From positions 1 to 64,000 of the forward strand of contig NZ_JNZD01000028.1 of NCBI RefSeq assembly GCF_000725495.1: DNA of 64,000 nt, written 5' to 3'. Numbering within the stretch: the first letter of the stretch is position 1; every line of letters starts with the position of its first letter. Positions 16,771 through 26,330 of the stretch are shown here, in pieces. The notes under the pieces are model-generated. The model was not told the DNA's origin and made no database searches. It saw nothing but the letters and a program-made list of their open reading frames with translations. A program made the translations under genes and the position numbers. Origin of the DNA: Streptomyces aureus. GTDB lineage: Bacteria; Actinomycetota; Actinomycetes; Streptomycetales; Streptomycetaceae.

Positions 16771-18090
16771 ATGGACAAAAAGGCCTCATCGCGCTCCGGC
16801 CACCGCGTTCGTAATACCGTCATCACGCTGACCCTCGGCGCGGCCCTGTTCACGGCCGGCGCCATCGGGCTGGCCCCGAACGGAAACACCAGCGGAGCGC
16901 CCGCCCGGCCCTCGGCACCGGCCAGAGGCTCACTCGACGCCCTGCAGTTCCGCGTGAAACAGATGCCGAAGGACGCGGGCGCGTGGGCCGCGCTGGGCAT
17001 GGCCTATGTCCAGCAAGCCCGCAGCACCGCAGACCCGGCGACCTACCAACGGGCCGAGCAGGCCCTTCGGCGATCACTCGCCGTACAACACGACGACAAC
17101 ACCAACGCGCAGATCGGTATGGGCGCCCTCGCCGCAGCCCGCCACGACTTCCCCACCGCGCTCGACTGGGCCCGGCAGGCCATCAGGTCAGACCCGTACA
17201 GCTCCGTCGCCTACGGAGTTCTCGCCGACGCCTACACCCAGTTGGGCCACTACCCCGCCTCCTACCGGGCCGTGCAGCGCATGAATGACCTGCGTCCCGA
17301 CGCGCCCGCCCTCGCCCGCGCCTCTTACACCTTCGAGCTGCGCGGTGACACCAAGCAGGCGGCGACTCTCATGCACAGATCGCTGGACGCCGCGTCGACC
17401 ACCGGTGAACGCTCTTTCGCCCACACCATCTTGTCCACGCTCGCACTCCAGACGGGCGACACCCGCCTGGCTCTGCGGGAAGCGGCGACGGGACTGCGCA
17501 GCGCCCCACACGACTCAGCCCTCCTCGAAGCCCGCGCACGAGCCCAGGCCGCTTCGGGCAACACACGACAGGCCATTGCGGACTATGAGGCCGCCATCGA
17601 CATCGCGCCGCTTCCCCACTATCTCCTCGGACTCGGCGAACTTCAGCAGTCACTGGGCCACAAGCAACAGGCCGAGGCTCAGTACGCCGTCCTACGAGGC
17701 CAGGAGACCATCCGCCGGGCCGGCTCCACCCCGGCCGACACAGACGCGATCCTCTTCGAAGCCGACCACGGCAGCCCCGCACGCGCCGTCGCGATGGCCC
17801 AGGAAGCCCTGAAAACAAGGCCGTTCATCGCGGTCCACGATGCCTATGCCTGGGCTTTGCACCAAGCCGGCCGCAACCGTGAGGCACTGGGCCAGGCCGA
17901 CCAGGCCCTCGCGCTCGGCACACGCAGCGCGCTCTACCGGTACCACCGCGGAGTCATCCAGCACGCCCTCGGTAACAACACCGCAGCTCGCTCGGACCTC
18001 GAAACGGCGCTGCGTACCGAGCCGCACTTCCATCCTCAGCACGCGGCCACGGCACGTGCCCTGCTCAAGCGGATCGACACAACCTCATGA
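16771..18090 (+). CDS. Membrane-anchored tetratricopeptide-repeat protein
   Basis: The 439-residue protein has an N-terminal hydrophobic segment (VITLTLGAALFTAGAIGLAP) and then TPR motifs across most of its length, for example GAWAALGMAYVQQARSTADP and ALGQADQALALGTRSALYRY. TPRs bind partner proteins, so this is probably a scaffold outside the membrane. GGAG sits six bases before the ATG at 16771. It overlaps the following transporter gene by ATGA, so the two proteins are made together. Confidence 0.75.
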   Translation: MDKKASSRSGHRVRNTVITLTLGAALFTAGAIGLAPNGNTSGAPARPSAPARGSLDALQFRVKQMPKDAGAWAALGMAYVQQARSTADPATYQRAEQALRRSLAVQHDDNTNAQIGMGALAAARHDFPTALDWARQAIRSDPYSSVAYGVLADAYTQLGHYPASYRAVQRMNDLRPDAPALARASYTFELRGDTKQAATLMHRSLDAASTTGERSFAHTILSTLALQTGDTRLALREAATGLRSAPHDSALLEARARAQAASGNTRQAIADYEAAIDIAPLPHYLLGLGELQQSLGHKQQAEAQYAVLRGQETIRRAGSTPADTDAILFEADHGSPARAVAMAQEALKTRPFIAVHDAYAWALHQAGRNREALGQADQALALGTRSALYRYHRGVIQHALGNNTAARSDLETALRTEPHFHPQHAATARALLKRIDTTS

Positions 18091-19715
18091 GTCACGCACT
18101 TCGACGCGCCACCCTCGCCGCAGCTCTCATCGCCCTGGCCACCGCGGGCGGACTATCGCCCGCAGCCGCCGCGCCGGCACACCCCTTGGGTAACTTCACT
18201 GTCAACTACCACACCGGCCTGGGCCTCCACCCCGACCGCCTCGACGCCACCGTAGTCATCGACCGCGCGGAGATCTCGACCCTCCAAGAACGCACCGTCG
18301 TCGACGCCGACCACAACGGCGCCATTTCCTCCGCCGAGGCCCGCACGTATGCCAAGGCCAGCTGCTCCACCCTCGGCCGCGAACTCCACGCGACCGTCCA
18401 AGACACCTCCCTCACCTGGGCAGCGGTCTCCTCAGGGCTGACATACGAACGCGGTCAGGCCGGTCTCAAGACCAGCCGCCTCACCTGCGCCTACACGACG
18501 GCCGTCGATCTCTCTCGCCCAGCCGACCTGGACATCCGCACCACCTACGACACCCAGCGCATCGGCTGGCGCGAGATGACCGTCCAGGGCCACGGCGTCC
18601 GCACCACCGGAACCGATCTGCCCGCCGTCTCCCCCACCGACGAACTACGCCACTACCCCCGCGACCCGGCGGCCAGCCCGCTCGACCAACGCACTGCCCG
18701 GATTCACACCACACCCGGCGCAGACACGACGCCAAAGCCCAACAACGCCTCCGTTCCGGGAGCCGACTGGTTCAACCACCTCATCGCGACGACCTCATCC
18801 GTCTTCAACTCCCTGGTCGGCAGCCGCGAACTCACCGTCCCCATCGGGCTCCTGGCCATTGTGCTGGCCCTGATCCTCGGCGCGTCGCACGCCGTGCTTC
18901 CAGGGCACGGCAAGACGATCATGGCGTCGTACCTCGCCGGCCGACGCGGAACCCGACGAGACGCGATCACCGTCGGTGCCACCGTCACCTTGACCCACAC
19001 CGCGGGCGTCCTCGTCCTCGGCCTCGCCCTCCCCGCAGCCACACACCTTGCCGGTGAGACCGTGCTGACATGGCTCGGAGAGGCAAGCGGTCTGATCGTC
19101 ACCAGTATCGGACTGTGGCTCCTCAGCACGGCCCTGCGCAATAGGCCCCTTCACGGTCACCATCACCACCATCACGGCGACGGGCACAGCCACCACCACA
19201 GCCGCCACGGCCATCACCCTCACAACGATCACGCACCGCACCAACACACACCACACCCCCACGGTCACCATGCCCAGCATCCAGAGCACCTCGATCCGCA
19301 GCCGATGAGCGTCGGCGTGGCCACACTCCAGGCGCCGCGGGACAGCACGGCCGCCGGCCCGGATCACCACCACGACGTCCGCTCTCACCGTGCCGGCCTG
19401 ATCGGCATGGGCATCGCTGGTGGCCTTGTCCCCAGCCCGTCCGCCCTTGTCGTCCTCCTCGGCGCTGTCGCCCTGGGCCGGACAGCCTTTGGTGTCCTCC
19501 TCGTTGCTGCCTACGGTCTCGGCATGGCCGCCACCCTCACCGTCGTCGGTCTCCTCCTCGTGCGGCTGCGCGAACGTCTCGAAAGCCGTCTGGAGTCTGC
19601 CTCCGACCGCCGACACCGCATCGTCCGCATTTTCACCAGAATCGGCCCCGCAGCGACCGCTCTGCTGGTCGTGGTCGTTGGACTCGGCCTCACCTTGCGT
19701 GCAGCCGCTGCCTGA
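18087..19715 (+). CDS. RcnA/HupE-like nickel-cobalt transporter with His-rich loop
   Basis: The protein has 542 residues. A signal peptide and an extracytoplasmic region of about 230 residues precede six or so membrane helices. The NicO/RcnA motif (LGASHAVLPGHGKTIMASYL) holds the metal-binding His residues. Between helices lies a loop extremely rich in His (about 18.95-19.09 in codon terms, bases 19150-19390), likely to bind divalent metal. The domain order suggests nickel or cobalt movement coupled to a secreted sensor region. It is the last gene of the DUF4331-TPR operon. Confidence 0.75.
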   Translation: MSHALRRATLAAALIALATAGGLSPAAAAPAHPLGNFTVNYHTGLGLHPDRLDATVVIDRAEISTLQERTVVDADHNGAISSAEARTYAKASCSTLGRELHATVQDTSLTWAAVSSGLTYERGQAGLKTSRLTCAYTTAVDLSRPADLDIRTTYDTQRIGWREMTVQGHGVRTTGTDLPAVSPTDELRHYPRDPAASPLDQRTARIHTTPGADTTPKPNNASVPGADWFNHLIATTSSVFNSLVGSRELTVPIGLLAIVLALILGASHAVLPGHGKTIMASYLAGRRGTRRDAITVGATVTLTHTAGVLVLGLALPAATHLAGETVLTWLGEASGLIVTSIGLWLLSTALRNRPLHGHHHHHHGDGHSHHHSRHGHHPHNDHAPHQHTPHPHGHHAQHPEHLDPQPMSVGVATLQAPRDSTAAGPDHHHDVRSHRAGLIGMGIAGGLVPSPSALVVLLGAVALGRTAFGVLLVAAYGLGMAATLTVVGLLLVRLRERLESRLESASDRRHRIVRIFTRIGPAATALLVVVVGLGLTLRAAAA

Positions 19716-20464
19716 GCTGCTCGACAGCCGTGGAGCCGATGCTCCTCACACGTGCGGTGCCACCGCGCTTGGAGACCACTGCGGCGCAGCGGCTGGATCG
19801 ATCGACGAGAGCCCCGGATAGGCCAAGCGCTCTCCGGGCCTCCCAGCGCGCACGGATGCCGAGCAGGCTCTACGCAACTCTCAGGGTTGGATCAACTCGC
19901 TGGTAGCTATGCATGGCCTTGGGGGCCAAGCGGAGTACGAGAGCATTCCTGGCGTGTGCGGCGCGTCCCAGTCGCCCGGTTTCCTGTTCAGCTCGTCGGC
20001 TCTCCGGAACATCGTTCCGAGAGCTATTTGCGGTCCGTGGCCGACTGCACGGATACCGAAGCAGGCGACACGCAGGGAGAGTGGCTCGGCATGAGACCGG
20101 TCCTCACGCCTGAAGCACCCACTGGAACCCAAGCGCCGACCGCATGTGCGGGCTGTAGTTCGGCGCACCGGATCGCCCAATCGGGGGAAGAGCAGCATTC
20201 AAGCCAAGCCTTCCGCTCATCAGCACCGGATCTAGATGTGAGGGCACTGCCGGACAACAGCCACCTGTCCGGCAGACCAGCGGAAGGCCCTCGAAGTCGG
20301 TCCACATCCGCTAACGGGGCGGCGTGGACCGGGCGGTCTCTTAAGCCAGCAGATGCAACCAGTCGGCAAGGGGCCCAACGGTGGGTGGCGGTCGGCACCG
20401 CCACCCACCGTGCTCACAGCCCCGGCCGGGCGAAATCCTGCCGCTGGGCAATCATGGCGGGAAC
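19716..20464. other. Stretch without a recognisable gene
   Basis: A long open frame (19752-20522, plus) crosses this region. Its product is Ser/Arg/Trp-rich, has no family resemblance and lacks a ribosome site, so I do not call it. The sequence is less GC-rich than its neighbours, as expected for decayed DNA. Confidence 0.4.
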
Positions 20465-20690
20465 GGGCGGGCCGTCCGGTGTGGCGCGGCGCCCCGCGGC
20501 TCTAGGCCGCGCCACTGTTTGAGGCGGTTGGTGCACCGCTCGACGGTGTTGCGTTGCTTGTAGGCATCGGCATCGAACCCGAGCGGACGACCGCCTTGGC
20601 GGCCCTGCCCCAGACGATGGCCGATCTGGTCCGACGGCTGCGGGATGAGTACGCACGGTCCGCCAGGACCATGGCGGGGCGGGTTCGAGG
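20465..20690 (-). pseudogene. IS5-family transposase C-terminal fragment
   Basis: On the minus strand the pieces VLADRAYSSR and, in another frame, GFDADAYKQRNTVERCTNRL followed by KQWRGLEPR match the DDE region ending of IS5-family transposases. A frameshift separates them, and both ends are missing. Confidence 0.7.
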
Positions 20691-20732
20691 CCAGCCGGCC
20701 ACCAGTTCTGCATCACGACCCAGGCCTGACCA

Positions 20733-20972
20733 ATGATCGGCCGACCGATGACCACGACAGCGCACCCCGGCAAGGGAGCCGAACTCGCCACCGTCATGCT
20801 GAGCATCGCGCAGCGGCTGCGCAGATCCCCCGGATGCGAGATCTACCTGATCAGCCAGGACGCGAGCGACTCGGATACGGTCCGCGTCACAGAAGTCTGG
20901 AGGGGCGAAGCCAGCGCACAGGCCGCTCTCGCTACCCCGCCGCCTCAACCAGGCGGGGCTGCCTTGCCGTAA
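20733..20972 (+). pseudogene. Antibiotic-biosynthesis-monooxygenase-fold protein, 3'-truncated
   Basis: The frame begins MIGRPMTTTAHPGKGAELAT and continues through RSPGCEIYLISQDASDSDTV and VTEVW. This is the ferredoxin-like ABM fold of small monooxygenases. The normal last 30 or so residues are replaced by a Pro-rich tail reading into the end of the convergent kinase-like gene. The likely cause is loss of the 3' end by rearrangement; the product may still be made. Confidence 0.55.
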
Positions 20973-21466
20973 TCGCGGGGAAAGGTTCCAGGGTTGAGGC
21001 AGGCGCGGCTGGCGTGTGCTGCGGGCTGGTTGAGCGATGTGACGTCCAGTGCTGCGTGCACGGTCTTGCCGCCAAGTTCCGGAACAACTTTGATTCTTCC
21101 GCCGAGGCCTTGGATGAGGGCGATTCCGTAGCCGCCGTGCTCGCCTCTGGTGGTGGGTGTATCCGGCAGCATTTCGCTGTGGTCGGCGACAGCGATGTCG
21201 AGCTCATTCCCCCGAAGGGTGAGGATAAGGGTGCAGGGCTGACGGGTGTGTCGGACGGCATTGGTGACGAGTTCGGAGACGATGAGCACCGCATCGCGCC
21301 TGCGGGATGGGACATCGGCTTCATCGGCCAGCCACTGAGCGGCGATATGCCGAGCGATGTGCGGTGCGTACGGTCCGTAGGGCAGAGCGACGGCCAGCTG
21401 GCGCTCCACACACCGATCACCCGTCGGAGGGGTCGTGTGGGTGAGCGTCGATGTAGTGACGGTCAT
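20945..21466 (-). CDS. RsbW-type histidine-kinase-like ATP-binding protein
   Basis: A 173-residue protein with the GHKL ATPase fold: the N box is VSELVTNAVRHT and the G boxes lie in HGGYGIALIQGLGGRI. Streptomyces has dozens of such stand-alone ATPases, many of them anti-sigma or developmental switch kinases. No partner sigma or anti-anti-sigma gene is adjacent. The ORF ends inside the convergent ABM remnant, overlapping it by about 30 bases. Confidence 0.8.
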   Translation of the reverse strand: MTVTTSTLTHTTPPTGDRCVERQLAVALPYGPYAPHIARHIAAQWLADEADVPSRRRDAVLIVSELVTNAVRHTRQPCTLILTLRGNELDIAVADHSEMLPDTPTTRGEHGGYGIALIQGLGGRIKVVPELGGKTVHAALDVTSLNQPAAHASRACLNPGTFPRDYGKAAPPG

Positions 21467-21672
21467 GGCCAGTGCCTGCTCTCGAAGGGGTGTGTGGTTG
21501 CTCTATCAGTGATCCGGACCTGAAGCCGCCGTGGATTGCATGAAAGCACCCGTTGACCATAAAAATAATATTCTTCTCATGTCGCGCCATACGGGACGGC
21601 TGTTGCTTCGAATGCCTTGTGACAGACACGAGGCGGCAGATCGTCGCCTTCCTTTTCGGAGGAGGAGTCTCG

Positions 21673-22026
21673 ATGCGAGCACTCTCTCGCGTTCAGCGTC
21701 TGATGGCCGGTGCCGCGGCGACCGGCCTGCTGGCAGGCGGTGCGGCCCTGGGTACGGCGGGTGCGGCGTCGGCGTCGGCGCCGACATCCGCGCCGGCCAC
21801 TGTGGCCGGCCAGCACGACCATGGCGGGCACCACTGGAACAAGGGCCACTGGGAGAAGAAGTGGGTCAAGGGCCACTGGGAGAAGAAGTGGGACTACCGG
21901 TCATGGCACGACGGCTACCGTGACCACTGGGGCCACTGGCACCACGGGTACTGGGAGAACCACTACAAGTGGGTCTACGTTCCCGGCCATTGGGTCTGGT
22001 TCTGGAGTGACGGCCACTGGGACTGA
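21673..22026 (+). CDS. Small secreted His/Trp/Lys-rich protein with GHWEKKW repeats
   Basis: The protein of 117 residues has a signal peptide (MRALSRVQRLMAGAAATGLL through AASASA). The mature part is almost entirely H, W, K, Y, D and G. It holds tandem KGHWEKKW units (GHWEKKWVKGHWEKKW), then HWGHWHHGYWENHYKW and VPGHWVWFWSDGHWD. No family is recognised. His and Trp density suggests metal or carbohydrate binding at the cell surface. GGAGGAG eight bases before the ATG decides the start. A strong hairpin follows. Confidence 0.7.
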   Translation: MRALSRVQRLMAGAAATGLLAGGAALGTAGAASASAPTSAPATVAGQHDHGGHHWNKGHWEKKWVKGHWEKKWDYRSWHDGYRDHWGHWHHGYWENHYKWVYVPGHWVWFWSDGHWD

Positions 22027-22047
22027 CTCACCCCAGCCCGCTCCCCT

Positions 22048-22080
22048 CTCGCCCGCCGGAGGCAGCTGCCGGCGGGCGAG
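22048..22080 (+). terminator. Terminator of the HW-rich gene
   Basis: CTCGCCCGCCGG and CCGGCGGGCGAG form a perfect 12-bp stem, 22 bases after the stop. Confidence 0.75.
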
Positions 22081-22129
22081 TCGTGTTCAGGCGCGCGGCC
22101 GTTCTTTGCCGAGTGTGGGGACGGCATGA

Positions 22130-22520
22130 CCCGATGACATCCGTCAGCGTCCGAAGCCGAAGGCCGGGACGGTCGGGAACCGCGCACCCCCGCTCCGCCA
22201 GGAGCGTGCGCACCTCTCCGATCGCCCGGGTGACGGCGGACCGGTCGACACCGAACAGCAGGCCCAGACCGAGTGCGGCAGGTCGTGCCGCAGAGGGATC
22301 AGCGTGGCCACCAGCCGGTCGACGAACACCCGCTGATGGTTGGCGCCGGCACCCGCGGCCCGCTTCCTGGCCCCGCCCCGCGCGGCATGACGACGGCCCT
22401 CGACCCCGGCCCGCCCACGGCTCGGCCAACTCCTTTACCAGGCAGCCAAGATGAGACCGAGAGAGCCCCGTGAACAGCCGATGCGCCCGCACCGCCCGAT
22501 TGACCATGATCGCCACAGCG
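22130..22520 (-). pseudogene. IS5-family transposase N-terminal remnant
   Basis: In three minus-strand frames the pieces TGLSRSHLGCLVKELAEPW, FVDRLVATLIPLRHDLPHSV and LFGVDRSAVTRAIGEVRTLL with AERGCAVPDRPGLRLRTL follow the helix-turn-helix N-terminus of actinobacterial IS5-type transposases. Frameshifts join them and the DDE half is absent. Confidence 0.7.
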
Positions 22521-22649
22521 GGATCATGCCATCCACCTGGCACGACGCCTCACCCGCTATCAGCCGAAGACCGACCAGCATCGACGACTCGGCACGCTGG
22601 AAATGCGGGTAGTAGGCTCTCTGGCTTGTCGACACCTGGGGAGGGGTCC

Positions 22650-23333
22650 TTGCACGACTACCGGAACAGGCAGTACGAGCACTGGCCGCGCTTCGAAGAC
22701 ATCACTGAGACGTACTACAGGTCCGGCCGGTTCTTTTACGGCGAGGACGAGGGCGGGCGGCTGCGGGTAGGGCGGGTCGTCGCCTTCTACCGGGCGCTAA
22801 ACGGGGTCATCACCCCTGCTATCGAGCCGGTCGTACGGTTTTTCGATCATCAGTGGGAGGAAGGCCCGCCCGAGTATGTACCTCTGGGGAGCCGGACTGA
22901 GAGGTATTGGATGGGCCGCACGGTCCAGGACGTGGAAGAGGCATGGCGGCAAGCCTCGTCCACGGGATCTTGGCCGCAGCCGCACGGCCGGCAATGGATT
23001 CACAGCGCTGATCCGTTTCACGTCGACCCAGCGCATTACCTGCTGTACTACGCCGCCCTGGGTGAGGAGGGGGAGACGTACCTCGGCCGGGTCGTGGGGT
23101 GGGACCCTCCCCAGTTCGCTGACGAACTCCCCACGCCGGTAGTCCGCCTCTATCGAGAGGGCGACGATCTCGACGAGGAGGGCAAGTACGTGGGGTCGGA
23201 CCTGCCGGACATCTACCAGGTGACGGGCTCCCTCGAATCGGCCCGGGAAGGCATCGCAGAGAAAATCACCCAGAGGGCAGCGGAACCAGAAGACCTTCCT
23301 GACGATCCCTGGACGCGTGCCGCCGAAGGGTGA
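22650..23333 (+). CDS. Hypothetical soluble protein, acidic and aromatic-rich
   Basis: The TTG at 22650 follows GGGGAGGGG and begins LHDYRNRQYEHWPRFEDITE. The protein has about 227 residues, is acidic and rich in Trp and Tyr, and has no signal peptide or membrane helix. The C-terminus reads PEDLPDDPWTRAAEG. I do not recognise a family. It may be an intact accessory gene, since coding bias is normal for Streptomyces. Confidence 0.55.
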   Translation: MHDYRNRQYEHWPRFEDITETYYRSGRFFYGEDEGGRLRVGRVVAFYRALNGVITPAIEPVVRFFDHQWEEGPPEYVPLGSRTERYWMGRTVQDVEEAWRQASSTGSWPQPHGRQWIHSADPFHVDPAHYLLYYAALGEEGETYLGRVVGWDPPQFADELPTPVVRLYREGDDLDEEGKYVGSDLPDIYQVTGSLESAREGIAEKITQRAAEPEDLPDDPWTRAAEG

Positions 23334-23586
23334 CCTGAAGCGCTGGATATAGGCGGCCGCGGAACTGCTCAGGTCGCTGACGCGGGCTTGGACTATCTTC
23401 CGGAGGACACCTCGGCTGGCTGCCGGGCACATCAGAACAGACACGTAATCGTGCTGCTCGAGGGGCCGCTTCCGGCGAAGCAGCGCCAGGCCTTCACGGG
23501 TGCGGCGGGCCAGCCCCCTGAGGCAAAGCCACGGTCGTGTCGGCGCTGCATCTGGTGTGGCTGGCTCTGCTGCCGACGGCCAACGG

Positions 23587-23985
23587 TTACTGGCCGGGAT
23601 GGACGGCTTGGACGCCGGTTCCCGCGTACGCCTTGGGCGTCAGAGTGAGCAGGAACCGCCCGGCGGGGTGGGCGGGGGAGGGGCGGGCGGCGTGGATGGC
23701 GTGGACGGCGGCCCAGGAGTGCCCGAAGCGCAGCAGTTCGGTCGCGGTGACTGCGGCGTCGGTGTCGAACGCCTCGATCCGGATGAAGCGCAGCCCCTTG
23801 ATGTAGCCGAGCAGCCCGGGACGTTCGGTGTCGCCGGCTGTCAGGGAGAGCGCCGGCGCGCACAGGTCACCGAGTCCGCCGGAGGCCTGGACGTAGAACG
23901 CGGCCACCGCCTCGTTGAATGGATCCTTCGGGTCGTACAAGGCACCCGCGGTCGTGTGGTCCAGGACGACCGCGATCGCCGCCAC
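23587..23985 (-). CDS. PIN-like toxin
   Basis: This 132-residue protein starts VAAIAVVLDHTTAGALYDPK and contains LCAPALSLTAGDTERPGLLG and TELLRFGHSWAAVHAIHAAR. Small proteins opening with VVLDHT that follow RHH antitoxins in Streptomyces resemble the PIN-fold RNase toxins. The first Asp fits the metal site, but the usual later Asp pattern is weak. Its GTG start overlaps the antitoxin stop (TAGTG). Confidence 0.55.
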   Translation of the reverse strand: MAAIAVVLDHTTAGALYDPKDPFNEAVAAFYVQASGGLGDLCAPALSLTAGDTERPGLLGYIKGLRFIRIEAFDTDAAVTATELLRFGHSWAAVHAIHAARPSPAHPAGRFLLTLTPKAYAGTGVQAVHPGQ

Positions 23986-24260
23986 TACGCGGCCGCCTGC
24001 GGGCTGTGCGCAGTCCCGCCCAGGCGCTCCAGCAGAGCCTTGGCCTTCGCCTCGGCCTCCGGGCTCGGCGCGCTGCCGAGGGCGGAAGCGAGCTCGGCGC
24101 GGGCCAGTTCGGCCCGCTCGGCGTACTCGGCCTGTGTGGGCGTGCCCTGTGCGAGGTCCTCGACCAGGCTGCGGATGGTGGTGCCGTGCTCGGTCGCCAG
24201 CTGGGCGAGCCGGTCGCGCGCCGCCGTGCTCACTTTGATGCTTGTCTCGTCTGCTGCCAT
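23985..24260 (-). CDS. Ribbon-helix-helix antitoxin
   Basis: The protein of 91 residues begins MAADETSIKVSTAARDRLAQ, a typical RHH beta-strand and helix start. It continues with a Glu/Ala-rich helical tail for toxin binding. The toxin gene follows with an overlapping stop and start. The region before the ATG (TACCTCACTCTAGCCC and CTACCGTGGGTAG on the plus strand) probably holds the autoregulated promoter. Confidence 0.65.
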   Translation of the reverse strand: MAADETSIKVSTAARDRLAQLATEHGTTIRSLVEDLAQGTPTQAEYAERAELARAELASALGSAPSPEAEAKAKALLERLGGTAHSPQAAA

Positions 24261-24374
24261 ACCTCACTCTAGCCCATCCCTCTACCGTGGGTAGAGGAGG
24301 TGCTGAGAAGCGAGTGCTTTCGCGTGCTTGGCCGGATCGAGGACTGGTGATCGGTGCGCGCTACCCTCTCGGCC

Positions 24375-24674
24375 ATGTCAGAGACCAGGCGAAGACTGGG
24401 GCGGGCCTTTTGGGCCGTGGACCGCCTGCTTGGCGGTGAGCGCCCACCAACACGCACGCAGAAGTTCGCGGCCCGGCATCCGCTCGTCCTGTCGCTTCTG
24501 ACGGGAGCAGTGTGGGCTGTCTACTTCCTGGTGCTTCCGGACGTGCAGCCGTCCGACTACGTGATCGCGCCGTTCGGCAGCCTTCTGCTCGGCGGGATCT
24601 TCGGGTTCACGGCGCTGTATGAGAGGCGTCGGCAGCGTCGTTTGCGACGGCTGGGGCTGTGGAACGGCTCGTGA
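24375..24674 (+). CDS. Small two-helix membrane protein
   Basis: A 99-residue protein with cytoplasmic Arg-rich ends and two hydrophobic stretches (LVLSLLTGAVWAVYFLVLP and VIAPFGSLLLGGIFGFTALY). It resembles small Streptomyces membrane proteins of unknown function. The ATG at 24375 is preferred to one 21 bases upstream. It is divergent from the RHH/PIN-like pair, with a promoter region of about 110 bases between them. Confidence 0.6.
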   Translation: MSETRRRLGRAFWAVDRLLGGERPPTRTQKFAARHPLVLSLLTGAVWAVYFLVLPDVQPSDYVIAPFGSLLLGGIFGFTALYERRRQRRLRRLGLWNGS

Positions 24675-25003
24675 GAGCAGTACCAGACGGTCCCGCAACC
24701 TGGCGCGATCTGCCGCCCCACACGGTGCCGCTGGGCTACGCCGTCTGGTGGTTCGTGGATTTCAGCACGTCAGACGGGCGCGGAGCTGGGAACTGAATTC
24801 ACGCTGTGAGCAAAACCATCTCTTCCGGAGCGATTCACCCTGGCGCAGTGGCTGACGGACTGGCTGGACGGGAACCGGGCCTTCCCCGAGCCGCCCCCTT
24901 TGACAGATTGTCGCGACTGCCGGAACCAAAGCTTGTTCCGCAACCCTCCTGTGGGGGCGTCAGGCTTTTACCGCGGTCCCGTGCGGTGGTGTCGGCGTAC
25001 ACG
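24675..25003. other. Gene fragments, no intact gene
   Basis: Near 24800-24900 one frame reads ERFTLAQWLTDWLDGNRAFP, which looks like part of a real protein, but it lacks a start and is cut off before the IS21 end. Nothing else is recognised. Confidence 0.35.
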
Positions 25004-25039
25004 TGAACGTGCCCAGTCACGTACGGATGAACGTGCCCA
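25004..25039. repeat. Direct repeats at an IS21-type left end
   Basis: TGAACGTGCCCA occurs at 25004-25015 and 25028-25039, 24 bases apart, just upstream of istA. IS21-family ends carry spaced repeats that bind the transposase, so this probably marks the left end of the element. Confidence 0.5.
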
Positions 25040-25113
25040 TTTCGTGACGTACCGGAGCTTGATCGTGGGCAGTCTGCTGCCGGCCTGTGAAGGGTGGCGG
25101 AGGGCGGCTGACC

Positions 25114-26330
25114 GTGGTCTTGGACCCGCAACGATGGATGGAGCTTCGACGCTTCCGCGGGCTGCTCGAGTCCGGGGCGATGAGCCTGTCGGAGATCGCG
25201 AAGGAGACCGGGCTCAACCGCCGCACGGTCCGCAAGTACCTGTCCTCTGAAGGCCCGGTTGCCCCGCCTCGTCGGGTTGCGCCCGGACATGGCCGTCGGC
25301 GGAAGGTGGATGAGATCGCGCCCCTGATCGACGCGATGCTGCGGTCGGAGATTCTGATCAAAGGTGCCGTGGTTCACGAGCGGCTGGTGGCCGAGTACGG
25401 CTTCACCGGCACCTACCAGCGGATCAAGCTCTACATGCAGGAGGCCCGGCCTCGGATCGCGGAGGAACTGGGAATCAGCCCGGGCGAGCTGGCTGGCCTG
25501 CACCGCAGATTCGAGGTCGTGCCTGGAGCGCAGGCCCAAGTCGACTGGGGCGACGAAGGGTAGACCCTCGCCCACGTCGGCATCCCGAAGGTCTACTCGT
25601 TCCACATGACCTTGTCCTACTCGCGAGATCCGTTCTGCTGCTTTACCACCAGCCAGGACCTGGCCACCTTCTTCGACTGCCACCGGCAGGCGTTCGCCCA
25701 CTTCGGCGGGGTGCCAATGTCGATCGTCTACGACCGCACCACGACCGTCGTCCGACGTCACGTCGCACCGGGCGAGGCCGTTCCCCTGCACCCGGAAGCG
25801 GTCGGGTTCGCCGGGCACTACGACTTCGACATCGATGTGCTGGCGGCCTACCGCCCCACCGGGAAAGGCCGCGTCGAGCGGCAGGTCCTGATCGTCCGCG
25901 ACCACGTCCTGGCCGGACGGTTCTCCTCCTCCATCGAGGAGCTGGACTCCGCTTTCAACGCCTGGGTTCCGTTGCGCCGAGCGAAGTCCCACGTACCCAC
26001 GGCGAAGTCATCGGGCACCGCGCGATCCGCGACCACATGGCCCTCAGGCCCCTGCCGGCGACACCCTATGTGGTCACCCAGAGACACCTTCGCTACGTCG
26101 GCAAGGACTGCCTGGTCGCCTTCGACGCGAACCTCTACTCGGTGCCGGCCCGCAAGGTCCGCGCACGTCAGCTGGTGGAAGTCAGGGCAACAAAGTCCCA
26201 GATCACTCTGCATTCCACCGTTCCCGACGCCAACGGCGACACCCTGCTGGCCATTCACCGCAGGGCTGTCGGCCGAGGAGTCTGTGTCGTCGACGAGAAG
26301 CACTGGGACGGTCTTCCCGACGGCAGGAAC
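25114..26330 (+). pseudogene. istA: IS21-family transposase IstA, interrupted
   Basis: The N-terminal helix-turn-helix (MSLSEIAKETGLNRRTVRKY) and the start of the catalytic core (AQAQVDWGDEG) are followed by an in-frame TAG at 25561. The same frame then resumes with the core (TLSYSRDPFCCFTTSQDLAT, AHFGGVPMSIVYDRTTTVV). It shifts near 26010 into YVVTQRHLRYVGKDCLVAFD and stops matching near 26325. The helper ATPase istB is absent, so the element cannot move. The GTG at 25114 with GGAGGG upstream is the likely original start. Confidence 0.8.

Noticed and set aside
15126..17000. 624-codon open frame on the minus strand
   Set aside because: It is the antisense shadow of the DUF4331 gene and the start of the TPR gene. 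It has no ribosome site and Gly/Val/Asp-rich shadow composition.
19752..20522. 256-codon plus-strand frame
   Set aside because: Ser/Arg/Trp-rich product, no ribosome site, and its end crosses an IS5 remnant on the other strand.
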